Of a stretch of DNA of 64,000 nt, positions 1 to 7,970 are shown piece after piece. Position numbers and translations under genes: made by a program. The DNA lies in contig NC_015673.1 in the NCBI RefSeq assembly GCF_000177535.2, forward strand, positions 62,001 to 126,000, given 5' to 3'. The stretch comes from Corynebacterium resistens DSM 45100 (GTDB lineage: Bacteria; Actinomycetota; Actinomycetes; Mycobacteriales; Mycobacteriaceae). The stretch's first letter is position 1; each line of letters opens with the position of its first letter. The notes below the pieces were generated by a model. The model searched no databases. It worked only from the letters and a program-made list of their open reading frames with translations, and was not told the DNA's origin.

Positions 1-2523
1 ATTCCAGCGGGTGCGAATGTGGTGATCCGTGGGCTGGCGCTGACGTTCATCGACGCATGTTTGGCACTGACGGAAGGCCGCGGTGGAAAATTCGTGCCGG
101 CAGAAACTGGGCAAACGGCTGATTCCGCGCACCCCGATCCGGCTCAGCCCGGCGGCCCTGCGCATGCTCCGTTGCGTTATATCCCCTCGGGGCGTGAACC
201 CGCCCGGATATTCCCATACAGCCGCTCCGGCGAACTGATGCATGTGAAGCCCGATCCATCCAGTCCGTGGATCGATATTGAAATCCCCGGCCAAAAGGAA
301 TACGAAAAACGCATTCGGAACTGCGCAGATGTCAGTGAGCTTCGCGTTATCCTGAATGAGGTCACGGATGAAGTGATGAATGTAGCTTGTCACCGGGCAC
401 AGCAGGATTCCGCTACCCATATGCGACAGCTTCCTGCCCAGGAGTGGGCACGGGGAGAGGTGTGGCGTCGGGTATATCCCGCGATCGTCGAACGAGCCAG
501 CTACCTAAGCGAAGGCGATCTCGATGGGTTCTTTGAGCTGGAGCGGGAGCTTGAACCCATTGCTTTCGGCCCGCCGCCAGTTACTGCCAAGCGGATCGAC
601 GCCCTCGTGGAAGCCGAAATCGTGGTGCTGCCGCAGGGCGGGGGCGAACCACAGGAGGTGCCATCCGATGTGATCCATGTGGACGCAGTGGTCTCGCCAC
701 CGGGGCTGCAACCGAACACGGTTCTCGCGGGATTAGTTGATCATGGGGAGATCACCATGCTGCCGCAGGGCGGACCGAATGTGGGCCGCGACGGCAAGGT
801 ACCGAATAAACGCATTGCGGTGATCGGTCGCGATGTAGAACCACGCGTGATAGGGCACGATACACTGAATCGCACGATGCATAAAGAGATTCCGAACTGG
901 GCAAATGGGGTTTTCGACCGCGCTTTTAGGCGCATGCACGCCACCGAGCCGCTCACGGGGCGGCTGGAACCGTGGATGCATCAACTGCTGCGCAACCCGC
1001 AGCAGTGCACGGACTTGATTGAGACTTATGATTCCCCAGTCAATGTACTTGCTCCGCACGTGCTGTCACGCAATGCTGAAGATTTGGTGCGCGCTGGGCA
1101 GGCAAACGGGGTGGACGTGCGCGTGTTCTATGCACGCAAGGCGAATAAGGGCTTGAGCTTCGTGGATGCGGCTCTAGCAGCCGGCCACGGCGTTGACGTG
1201 GCCAGTGAGCGGGAGTTGCAGCAAGTGCTTTCCCGCGGTGCGCAGCCCGACCAAGTGATCCTTTCGGCGGCTGTGAAGCCGGATCGTTTGCTTCAGTTGG
1301 CAGTGAATGCGGGCGTGTACATCAGCGTGGATAGTGTGGCTGAGCTGCACCGTATTGAGGCGATCGTGGGGGACACATCCGGCAGCGCCCGCGTTGTCCC
1401 GCGCATCGCGCCCAACCCGAACCTGCTTCCGCCCACGCGCTTCGGCGAGCTCGTTGAGACATGGGAACGCGAAGTACAGCGGGATTTCACCCCGGGTGTT
1501 GAGGTCCACGGTGTGCATCTGCACCTGCACGGATACTCGGAAGCGGATCGTCGCATCGCATTGGCGGACGCGATCGCGATCGTGGATGCCGCCACGTTGG
1601 CGGGCCATCCGGTGAGCTTCATCGATCTCGGCGGCGGTGTTCCTATGTCCTATCTCGACGCCAAACCGGAGTGGGACAATTTCCAGGAACAGTTAAAGGC
1701 TGCCCGTGCGGGCGAGCGGGCACCATTTACTTGGAAGGGTGATCCGCTGAACAACACGTATCCGTTCTGGCAGGAACCAACGCGGGAAGAATGGCTAAAA
1801 CAGCTGCTGGCGGGCCAGTTGGGTGGCGATCTTGAGAATGCGCAGCCTTCCACCGGTACCGGCGTTCCCGTCGCGGAGGCTCTCCGCAGTCGAAACTTGC
1901 GCTTGCATATGGAACCGGGGCGTAGCTTGCTTGATGGTGGCGGTGTGATTCTGGCGCGTGTGGCATTTGTGAAGAAGCGAAGCGATGGCGTGGGCCTCGT
2001 GGGCCTGGAAATGAATCGCACGCAATGCCGAACCACCTCCGATGACATCCTGGTCGATCCGATCTTGGTTCCGGCGGCCGACGGTAGTCAAACTACCCAG
2101 CCGGCGAAGGATTCCGAGAAGAAGAACACGGCCACCCATGCGCGTGAAAACGCAGGCCTGAATGCCTTTTTGGTGGGTGCCTACTGCATCGAGGATGAAG
2201 TCATCATTCGTCGCGAAATGCACTTCCCCGAAGGCGTGGAATCCGGTGACATCATCGCGATCCCGAATACTGCGGGCTACTTCATGCACATCCTGGAAAG
2301 CGCTTCGCACCAGATCCCGCTGGCGCGAAATGTCTTCGTTGCTGCACCAAGCGAGGCCCAAGACGAAGCGCCCAGCAATGCGCATGCTGAAGCAGTGGCC
2401 GACAGCAGCGGTGATGATGAAACGGTGAATTCCGCCAACACCTCACCGTTGACCATCCGTCCCGACGATATTGACCTGGTGAACGCCTCGCGTACGAATA
2501 GCGATTCCGCGCGTGCCGAGTAA
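1..2523 (+). CDS. FAD/NAD(P)-binding domain fused to PLP-dependent decarboxylase (5' end outside window)
   Basis: The frame is open from base 1, so the start lies upstream of the window. The first ~310 codons resemble the C-terminal part of actinobacterial FAD/NAD(P)-binding proteins (motifs GRGGKF and YIPSGREP near the start, GHDTLNRTMH near 850). From about base 975 onward the protein is a fold-III PLP enzyme of the Orn/DAP decarboxylase or Y4yA type. FYARKANKG carries the PLP lysine at 1138-1140, a GGG motif follows DL near 1630, EPGR lies near 1913, and a C-terminal AYCIEDE block near 2180 is the decarboxylase active-site region. The family acts on amino or diamino acids with a C-alpha carboxylate; the substrate is not evident. 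The SulP gene overlaps its end by 11 nt. The fusion is read directly from one uninterrupted frame; the domain names rest on family motifs. Confidence 0.75.
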   Translation: MPAGANVVIRGLALTFIDACLALTEGRGGKFVPAETGQTADSAHPDPAQPGGPAHAPLRYIPSGREPARIFPYSRSGELMHVKPDPSSPWIDIEIPGQKEYEKRIRNCADVSELRVILNEVTDEVMNVACHRAQQDSATHMRQLPAQEWARGEVWRRVYPAIVERASYLSEGDLDGFFELERELEPIAFGPPPVTAKRIDALVEAEIVVLPQGGGEPQEVPSDVIHVDAVVSPPGLQPNTVLAGLVDHGEITMLPQGGPNVGRDGKVPNKRIAVIGRDVEPRVIGHDTLNRTMHKEIPNWANGVFDRAFRRMHATEPLTGRLEPWMHQLLRNPQQCTDLIETYDSPVNVLAPHVLSRNAEDLVRAGQANGVDVRVFYARKANKGLSFVDAALAAGHGVDVASERELQQVLSRGAQPDQVILSAAVKPDRLLQLAVNAGVYISVDSVAELHRIEAIVGDTSGSARVVPRIAPNPNLLPPTRFGELVETWEREVQRDFTPGVEVHGVHLHLHGYSEADRRIALADAIAIVDAATLAGHPVSFIDLGGGVPMSYLDAKPEWDNFQEQLKAARAGERAPFTWKGDPLNNTYPFWQEPTREEWLKQLLAGQLGGDLENAQPSTGTGVPVAEALRSRNLRLHMEPGRSLLDGGGVILARVAFVKKRSDGVGLVGLEMNRTQCRTTSDDILVDPILVPAADGSQTTQPAKDSEKKNTATHARENAGLNAFLVGAYCIEDEVIIRREMHFPEGVESGDIIAIPNTAGYFMHILESASHQIPLARNVFVAAPSEAQDEAPSNAHAEAVADSSGDDETVNSANTSPLTIRPDDIDLVNASRTNSDSARAE

Positions 2524-3826
2524 TCCTTCAGGTAATTTCGCGCGCCGCAAGATCGCCTCGAACCCCTCCGCCATGAACTCGTCCGTTGCAAATTCGTCTG
2601 TTACGAACACGACCGCCACCGCCTCGGTGGTCCCCACCAGCGTGTTCGGTTCGTTCCGCTACGCGTTTTCCACCCTGAGCCGACTGCGCATGGAGGTTTT
2701 CGGTGGAATTGCGGTTTCGTTAGCCCTCATTCCGGAGACCATCGCGTTTTCCGTGCTGGCGGGCGTGGATCCGGCGGTGGGACTGTACACATCGGTCATC
2801 ATGGCGCTGGCCATCGCTTTCACCGGCGGGCGTCCCGCGATGATCACCGCAGCGGCCGGAGCCGTAGCCCTAGTCTCGGCGCCATTGGTGAAGGCCCATG
2901 GCGTCGAATACCTCATCGCCGCAGCCCTCCTAGCTGGAGTGATCCAGATAGTCCTCAGCGCTTTAGGCGTGGCCAAACTCATGCGGTTTATCACGATGCC
3001 GGTAATGCGTGGTTTCGTCAATGCGCTGGGTATCTTGATCTTCACAGCGCAGCTCGAGCATGTGGTGGATAAACCATGGATGGTGTTTGTGCTGCTCGCG
3101 ATTGGTATTGCATTGATGTTCGTGGTGCCACGGTTCCTCCGCGCGATCCCAGCGCCACTCATCGTGGTCATCGTGGTGACTATTACAGCTTTAGCCACTG
3201 GTTGGCGTGTTCCGACGGTGGGGGAGATGGGCGAGCTACCGCACTCACTGCCCCACATTAATGTGCCGAGTGTGCCTTTGAGTTGGCAGTCGTTCGGCAT
3301 CATCGCGCCTTATGCGGTCGCGATGGCGATTGTGGGATTGGTGGAATCGTTATTAACCGCGCAGCTTGTGGATGAGATCACCGAAACCCCCTCCAGCAAG
3401 ACCCACGAAGCGTGCGGCTTGGGGCTCGCGAATATCGCGGGCGGCATCTTTGGTGGCATGGGCGGATGCGCCATGATCGGTCAAACCATGATTGGCGTGC
3501 AGGATTCCGGCGCCCGCACACGCTTATCTACTTTGGTTGCGGGCCTTACTTTGCTGGTTCTGCTCTTACTTTTTAATGACGCCGTCGGCGCTATCCCCAT
3601 GATTGCTCTTGTGGCCGTGATGATGGTGGTTGCGGTGCGAACCGTCAATTGGCGCTCGGTAAACCCGCTACACATTAAACGAGCGCCATGGCCCGAGACA
3701 GTCGTCATGTTGGTCACCGTGATCCCGACCCTTGCCACTCACAATCTTGCGGTAGGCGTGGTGTTGGGCAGTGTGGTTGCGGCCATGCTCAACAGGGGTC
3801 GTGGCTATGCGCAGCAGGAACAATAG
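2513..3826 (+). CDS. SulP-family inorganic anion transporter
   Basis: A membrane protein of 437 residues with about 10-11 hydrophobic segments. The SulP signature region is present (ALIPETIAFSVLAGVDPAVGLY, residues ~70-92), followed by a Gly/Ala-rich helix (GGRPAMITAAAGAVALV). It would import sulfate or bicarbonate-type anions by symport. There is no C-terminal STAS domain: the chain ends shortly after the last helix, as in short bacterial SulP proteins. The GTG start at 2513 overlaps the upstream gene by 11 nt, which suggests translational coupling. An ATG at 2573 gives a protein 20 residues shorter and is a real alternative, because residues 1-40 are Ser/Asn/Thr-rich and poorly conserved-looking. 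Confidence 0.85.
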   Translation: MPSNPSGNFARRKIASNPSAMNSSVANSSVTNTTATASVVPTSVFGSFRYAFSTLSRLRMEVFGGIAVSLALIPETIAFSVLAGVDPAVGLYTSVIMALAIAFTGGRPAMITAAAGAVALVSAPLVKAHGVEYLIAAALLAGVIQIVLSALGVAKLMRFITMPVMRGFVNALGILIFTAQLEHVVDKPWMVFVLLAIGIALMFVVPRFLRAIPAPLIVVIVVTITALATGWRVPTVGEMGELPHSLPHINVPSVPLSWQSFGIIAPYAVAMAIVGLVESLLTAQLVDEITETPSSKTHEACGLGLANIAGGIFGGMGGCAMIGQTMIGVQDSGARTRLSTLVAGLTLLVLLLLFNDAVGAIPMIALVAVMMVVAVRTVNWRSVNPLHIKRAPWPETVVMLVTVIPTLATHNLAVGVVLGSVVAAMLNRGRGYAQQEQ

Positions 3827-3876
3827 GGGAAAGCGCGGTAACACAGCCAATCTATAACCTGACCTTTATTGAAAAT

Positions 3877-3892
3877 GCCCCCACATGGGGGC
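3877..3892 (+). terminator. GC hairpin after the SulP gene
   Basis: GCCCCC and GGGGGC arms surround ACAT, 50 nt past the SulP stop. There is no clear U tract, so it may be a weak or Rho-assisted terminator. Confidence 0.4.
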
Positions 3893-3928
3893 TGCATTGA
3901 GCTGGGGTAATGTTTCCTATTGAATCCT

Positions 3929-3943
3929 TACTGAAAATCAGTA
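3929..3943. promoter_or_regulatory. Perfect 15-bp palindrome upstream of His-rich gene
   Basis: TACTGA-AAA-TCAGTA is a perfect inverted repeat about 150 nt upstream of the His-rich protein start. The size and symmetry suit a dimeric repressor. A metal regulator (Zur or similar) is an inference from the product downstream; the sequence does not match a consensus I can name with certainty. Confidence 0.4.
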
Positions 3944-4090
3944 GGGTGAGAGTTGACGGCAGGGTTCCAGCCACGGAAAACCCGCCCCCGGCTGAAGACA
4001 ACTTCGCGGTAGCGCGTGGTGGCGTCGAAATGAAAGCCGGCAACCAAGCACCGCAGCAAGTGCGGCAGCACAAGACGATAGGAGACGGCA

Positions 4091-4381
4091 ATGTCCTGCA
4101 AGACTCACGAGAGCCACGATCACAAGCACGGTCCGAATTGCGGCCACGTAGCAGTGCCACACGGCGATCACGTTGACTACGTGCACGATGGTCACCTGCA
4201 CCGCGAGCACGACGGCCACTGGGATGAGTGCGAGGTAGCCGAGCACCATGTCCACGAGGATCACGACCACGAGCATGGCCCGAATTGTGGCCACGTAGCA
4301 GTGCCACACGGCGATCACGTTGACTACATCCACGATGGCCACCGCCACGCTGCCCACGACGGCCACTGGTGCGAGCACTAA
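4091..4381 (+). CDS. His-rich tandem-duplicated metal-binding protein
   Basis: A protein of 96 residues with very high His and Asp content and few Cys. It consists of two near-identical halves: HGPNCGHVAVPHGDHVDY followed by a (V/I)HDGHxH...HDGHW block, at residues ~14-44 and ~61-94. There is no signal peptide and no membrane helix, so it is probably a cytosolic zinc (or nickel/cobalt) buffer. Small proteins of this kind occur in corynebacteria, sometimes annotated loosely as zinc transporter parts; this one has no transporter features. A purine-rich GATAGGAGAC lies just upstream of ATG 4091. It stands alone between the SulP gene and a membrane protein and is preceded by a perfect palindrome. 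Metal identity is inference. Confidence 0.75.
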   Translation: MSCKTHESHDHKHGPNCGHVAVPHGDHVDYVHDGHLHREHDGHWDECEVAEHHVHEDHDHEHGPNCGHVAVPHGDHVDYIHDGHRHAAHDGHWCEH

Positions 4382-4523
4382 TTCAGACCCGGGTGGGCTG
4401 TAACGCCTGATTTGGGGCGCTCACAGGCTTTCGCCGGCTACTTCTTAGGATGCATTCCTAGGGGGTGGCCGGTTTTTCCTTTAAGCTGGGCTGGTCGAAG
4501 AATAATTCAGGAGTGATTCTCTC

Positions 4524-5174
4524 ATGAGCAACCAGCCGAACAGCGGCCGAGGTTATGGCCAGAGCTACGGGCAAGGGTATGGCGACGGCTACGGCGATGA
4601 CCAAACCCGCGTTTTCAATAACCAGGCTGGCTACAACCAAAGCTATGACCAAGGTTATGACCGCCAGTACGAGCAAGCCCACAACGATTACGGCTCGGGT
4701 TACGAAACAAGCTACCGGCCCCCGGTGAATCGGGGAAGGCGAAATGGTGGCGACGATTCTGGCTTGTTGGCGGGTCGATTCGATGGCAAGCGCGTAGCTA
4801 TCAATCTGATCGTCCTTGCAGTGTTGGCGGCGGCAGTTACCTTCGCGGTCGTTTTTGTAGTTGATTTGTTGGTGGGAATGCTGCCTAATCAGTACTCTTC
4901 CGGAGCTTCAGCGGCCGGTTTGGCAGCAGTGGTTGCTGGCGCCATCGGTGTGCTGGCGGGTCTGCTTTACATTCCGGTGTCTGGAACCGGCAATGAGCGT
5001 TTGTTCGGAATGGCCGTGGTGGCCCTAGCGGTTGTCGCGATCATCCTATGGGTGATTTTGGGTGGTTTATTGGACGGCGAATGGGGCACGCTCGTCACGC
5101 TCACCAGCATTATCTGTACCGCTGCAATTGCGCGACTGGCGCCGAGCCGGATTGAGGCCGCAGCAGTGCGGTAG
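4524..5174 (+). CDS. Membrane protein with Tyr/Gly/Gln-rich cytoplasmic tail
   Basis: A protein of 216 residues. Residues 1-75 are low-complexity with repeated GYG, YGQ and YDQ motifs. Residues ~90-205 hold four hydrophobic helices (NLIVLAVLAAAVTFAVVFVV, then three more). AGGAG sits 11 nt before ATG 4524. The architecture (disordered Tyr/Gly N-terminus plus four helices) is common in corynebacterial proteins of unknown function. No catalytic motif is visible and I do not assign a role. Confidence 0.75.
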   Translation: MSNQPNSGRGYGQSYGQGYGDGYGDDQTRVFNNQAGYNQSYDQGYDRQYEQAHNDYGSGYETSYRPPVNRGRRNGGDDSGLLAGRFDGKRVAINLIVLAVLAAAVTFAVVFVVDLLVGMLPNQYSSGASAAGLAAVVAGAIGVLAGLLYIPVSGTGNERLFGMAVVALAVVAIILWVILGGLLDGEWGTLVTLTSIICTAAIARLAPSRIEAAAVR

Positions 5175-5392
5175 CGCACCGCATCTACGAGTGAATCGCT
5201 GCCTGACCGTCTGGTTCCGCCAATGGACAGGGGATTCACAGAAACGCACGTGAGGGAGCCTAAATGGCTCTCTCTTTGTTCTTCCTTCAGCACCTTTTTT
5301 GCTTTTTTTACTTGACGCCACCCCGTGGCCAATCGGTACGTTAGGCGACCTGTAACCGAATTGTTACCGAACGACGAAGGAGCGATTTTTCA

Positions 5393-5731
5393 ATGCGCAA
5401 GAACGTCAAAACCAACCTCACCCGCTTCGCGCTGGCCGCTGGCGTAGTGGCCGCACCAGCACTGGTTGCCCCTGCCGCTAATGCAGCAAGCGTTGGTCAG
5501 TGGGATCAGGTCGCAGCATGTGAGTCCGGCGGCGACTGGCACATCAATACCGGAAACGGCTACCAAGGTGGTCTGCAGTTCAGTCCACAGACGTGGGCTG
5601 GCCACGGTGGTACCCAGTATGCTCCAACTGCAGATCAGGCTACGAAGGCGCAGCAGATCGAGATCGCGGAGAAGGTTCTGGCATCCCAGGGTGCTGGCGC
5701 ATGGCCAAACTGCGGCGGTCCAGTTGGGTAA
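5393..5731 (+). CDS. Small resuscitation-promoting factor (Rpf) domain protein
   Basis: A secreted protein of 112 residues: signal peptide (residues 1-~32, cleavage near ANAA) followed directly by a transglycosylase-like Rpf domain (WDQVAACESGGDWHINTGNG, then YQGGLQFSPQTWAGHGG). E44 in CESGGDW matches the catalytic Glu of the lysozyme-like Rpf fold, and the two Cys (C43 and C107 in PNCGG) match the conserved disulfide. Rpf proteins cleave peptidoglycan and stimulate regrowth and daughter-cell separation. Unlike the larger family members it has no LysM or other extra domain. The start follows GAAGGAG at 5377-5383. It is monocistronic, with an iron-regulated locus downstream. Confidence 0.9.
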   Translation: MRKNVKTNLTRFALAAGVVAAPALVAPAANAASVGQWDQVAACESGGDWHINTGNGYQGGLQFSPQTWAGHGGTQYAPTADQATKAQQIEIAEKVLASQGAGAWPNCGGPVG

Positions 5732-5791
5732 TCGTTCGGTCGCCTAAAGGTCTTGATTGGCACTAAAAGATCGCCGAGGGACTTACGACAT

Positions 5792-5818
5792 CAGGAGGAT
5801 CTTCTTTTAAGCCTCCTG
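5792..5818 (+). terminator. Hairpin downstream of rpf-like gene
   Basis: CAGGAGG and CCTCCTG arms surround a T-rich 13-nt loop, 60 nt past the stop. There is no trailing U run. Confidence 0.35.
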
Positions 5819-5838
5819 GTGAACGAAAGCCAAGCCTT

Positions 5839-5876
5839 ATAGGTTAGGGTTACCTTGCTAGGCAAGGATAACTCCT
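5839..5876. promoter_or_regulatory. Two abutting DtxR/IdeR-like iron boxes
   Basis: Box 1 (5839-5857) carries AGGTTAG-G-GTTACCT, close to the DtxR consensus TTAGGTTAGSCTAACCTAA. Box 2 (5858-5876, CTAGGCAAGGATAAC...) is a weaker match of about 11 of 19 positions. A perfect CCTTGC-TAG-GCAAGG repeat spans the junction. They lie directly upstream of the iron-uptake lipoprotein start. DtxR-Fe2+ repression in high iron is the established logic; occupancy here is inferred. Confidence 0.75.
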
Positions 5877-5890
5877 GTATATGTATAGAC

Positions 5891-6817
5891 ATGCAGATGT
5901 CTACTACTAACTTCCGCTCGCGTTCCGCGGGCCGCGAGGCCGGACAGCGCTCCGGCCTCCTTCGCATGTTCGCTCTCCTAGTGGCTGCAATCTTCGGTTC
6001 CGCAATGCTGGTAGCGTGCGGTACCGATTCGGAAGATGGCGGTAAGGGGGATTCCGACCAGAAGCGGGTCGTCGCGCTGGATTGGCGCTACGAAGAAATT
6101 CTCGAAGCACTGGGTGTGAAGCCGGTTGGCATCGTAGAAATTGGAAAGTCCGCTGCCCCCAAGACCTTGGAAGGCAAGCTGGATGGCGTGAAATCCGTCG
6201 GCCAGGCTAAGCAGCCGAACCTAGAAGTGATCCAGTCGCTGGAACCAGATTTGATCCTAGCTAGCCCCACCCGTCAAGAAGCGATCATGCCGCAGCTGAA
6301 GGAGATCGCAGAGACCAAGTCCTACTCCGATGCGTCCTACACCGATGTTCTCGATTCCATGGATGACATCGCTAAGCAGCTGGGTAAGGAAGATAAGGCC
6401 AAGGAAATTCGCGATCGTATTGAAGGCAAAATCGATCAGGCCAAGAAGGAAGTAAAGCCAGGCACGCGCGCGGCGCTGGTCGGGTGGTCCAAGAACACGC
6501 TATACACCTGGATTGAGAAGTCTTTCGCAGGTTCCCTGCTGACCGCGGCTGGCTATAAATACGGCTACCAAGGCGAACGTTCCGCAATTGAATCCAAGAC
6601 GGACGTTGCCGAACTGACCGGTGACAAGCTGCCCAGCATGAAGCTGGACACCATGTACCTCTACAACGACGTCGAAGGGTTTAAGTCCAGCCCGTACAAG
6701 GACGTAGTGAAGCACATCGTGGACGTGGAGCAGGATACGTGGTCCCGTTCCCGTGGCCCACTGGCCGCTGAAGCAATGCTGGATCAGATCATCGAGACTG
6801 CAAAGGAAAAATCCTAA
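5891..6817 (+). CDS. Iron-siderophore ABC transporter substrate-binding lipoprotein
   Basis: A lipoprotein with a lipobox (MLVAC) about 40 residues from the start and then a FecB/FepB-type periplasmic-binding fold (VVALDWRYEEILEALGVKPVG; SLEPDLILAS). It captures Fe3+-siderophore outside the membrane and delivers it to the permeases encoded next. The open frame extends upstream to TTG 5855, but that lies inside the operator. ATG 5891 (or 5897, MSTTN) is the sensible start, giving 306-308 residues. A strong terminator follows, so it is separated transcriptionally from the permease genes. The ligand is not deducible. Confidence 0.88.
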   Translation: MQMSTTNFRSRSAGREAGQRSGLLRMFALLVAAIFGSAMLVACGTDSEDGGKGDSDQKRVVALDWRYEEILEALGVKPVGIVEIGKSAAPKTLEGKLDGVKSVGQAKQPNLEVIQSLEPDLILASPTRQEAIMPQLKEIAETKSYSDASYTDVLDSMDDIAKQLGKEDKAKEIRDRIEGKIDQAKKEVKPGTRAALVGWSKNTLYTWIEKSFAGSLLTAAGYKYGYQGERSAIESKTDVAELTGDKLPSMKLDTMYLYNDVEGFKSSPYKDVVKHIVDVEQDTWSRSRGPLAAEAMLDQIIETAKEKS

Positions 6818-6879
6818 ACAACGGACCAGCGGGGCGTCGGCACTAAAAATCCCCCATGCCAGCGTTTCGCCAGCAAGCA

Positions 6880-6912
6880 AAAATCAGGCCCCGAAAACGG
6901 AGGCCTGATTTT
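6880..6912 (+). terminator. Strong intrinsic terminator between lipoprotein and permease genes
   Basis: A stem AAAATCAGGCC / GGCCTGATTTT with an inner CCG-AAAA-CGG helix (one bulged A) ends in TTTT. It ends 3 nt before ATG 6915, so it either sharply reduces permease expression relative to the binding protein or the permeases use another promoter. Confidence 0.8.
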
Positions 6913-6947
6913 CGATGCAGCGAGGAGGGAGAACTACCATCGCTGTC

Positions 6948-7970
6948 GTGAATATCCCGAAGCGCAACCACGCAGCAACATCGACGATCATTGCAGTGCT
7001 GCTATGCCTCGCGGTGATTGTGGGGATGTGGATATGGCGCATGGGCGCGGTGGAAGTTCCTGCAGATGCTCCGCAGCTGGCAGATGAAGTGCATGCCGTG
7101 ATGCGGGACCGACTGCTGGCGGCGACCGTGATTGGCTTGGCGCTAGGTGCAGCCGGCGTGCTGCTGCGTACCGCTACGCATAACCCGCTGGCGGACCCGG
7201 AGATTACCGGCGTGAATTCGGGCGCAGCCTTCGGCGCGGTCGTGGGGACGACCGTGACGGGATCGGTTTCCGGCGCCGCCGTGCTGCCGGGCGCGTTGGC
7301 GGGTGCGGGGTTGGCGGCGCTGATCACTGTGGGTATCGGCCTACGTGCGAACTCTGCTGACCCCACCGGCGCTGCTGCCGTGCAGCGGATGATTTTGCTG
7401 GGTATCGCGATTTCCGCGCTATTCTCGGCGCTCACCGCCGTGACCCTCGTGATTGACGAAGCTCAACTATCTACAGTGTTGTCTTGGCTATCCGGGCGTT
7501 TGGGTGGGGTGCGTTTGAGTGACCTCGTGCCCAGCCTCATCGCAGTAGCGGTGGTATGGCCACTGATGTGGGTTTCTGGCCGGGGTCTGGATACTCTCGC
7601 CGCCGGTGATGCGCTCGCGAGTTCCGTGGGCGCCAATCCGCGCCGCACCCGGGCTTTGGCGGTACTGGGATCCGTGATGTTGGTGGCCCCGGCCGTCGCC
7701 GCTGCAGGTCCCATCGGTTTTCTGGGGCTCATGGCCGCTGTGGTGGCCCATCGCGTGGCCGGGCCACGGCACCGCTTAGGGTTGTTGGTCGCGCCTGCCG
7801 TGGGTGCTGCGGTTCTCTTGGTTGCGGACACCACTGCTCAAGCACTATGGGCTCCCGCCGAAACCCCGGTGGGAGTGGTGACGTCGATTGCAGGCGTGCC
7901 CTTGTTGCTGTGGGGAATTAATCGTTTGCAACCGCGTTCGGACCGGCGCGTGTTGGGAGGTGAGCGCTGA
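6948..7970 (+). CDS. FecCD-family iron-siderophore ABC permease 1
   Basis: A BtuC/FecCD-type permease with about 9-10 helices. Family motifs are visible: RDRLLAATVIGLALGAAGVL, then HNPLADPEITGVNSGAAFGA, and a C-terminal GPIGFLGLMAAVVAHRVAGP loop that contacts the ATPase. It forms the channel with the next gene product. The frame is open from ATG 6915, but the Shine-Dalgarno-like GAGGAGGGA (6922-6930) lies inside that extension and the terminator ends at 6912. GTG 6948 is therefore preferred, though the spacing to the GGAGGG is long (17 nt). The TGATG stop/start junction overlaps the second permease by 1 nt. Confidence 0.88.
   Translation: MNIPKRNHAATSTIIAVLLCLAVIVGMWIWRMGAVEVPADAPQLADEVHAVMRDRLLAATVIGLALGAAGVLLRTATHNPLADPEITGVNSGAAFGAVVGTTVTGSVSGAAVLPGALAGAGLAALITVGIGLRANSADPTGAAAVQRMILLGIAISALFSALTAVTLVIDEAQLSTVLSWLSGRLGGVRLSDLVPSLIAVAVVWPLMWVSGRGLDTLAAGDALASSVGANPRRTRALAVLGSVMLVAPAVAAAGPIGFLGLMAAVVAHRVAGPRHRLGLLVAPAVGAAVLLVADTTAQALWAPAETPVGVVTSIAGVPLLLWGINRLQPRSDRRVLGGER

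Noticed and set aside
6915..6947. ATG 6915 as start of the first iron permease
   Set aside because: It sits 3 nt after a strong terminator and its own first codons contain the GGAGGG ribosome site, pointing to a later start.
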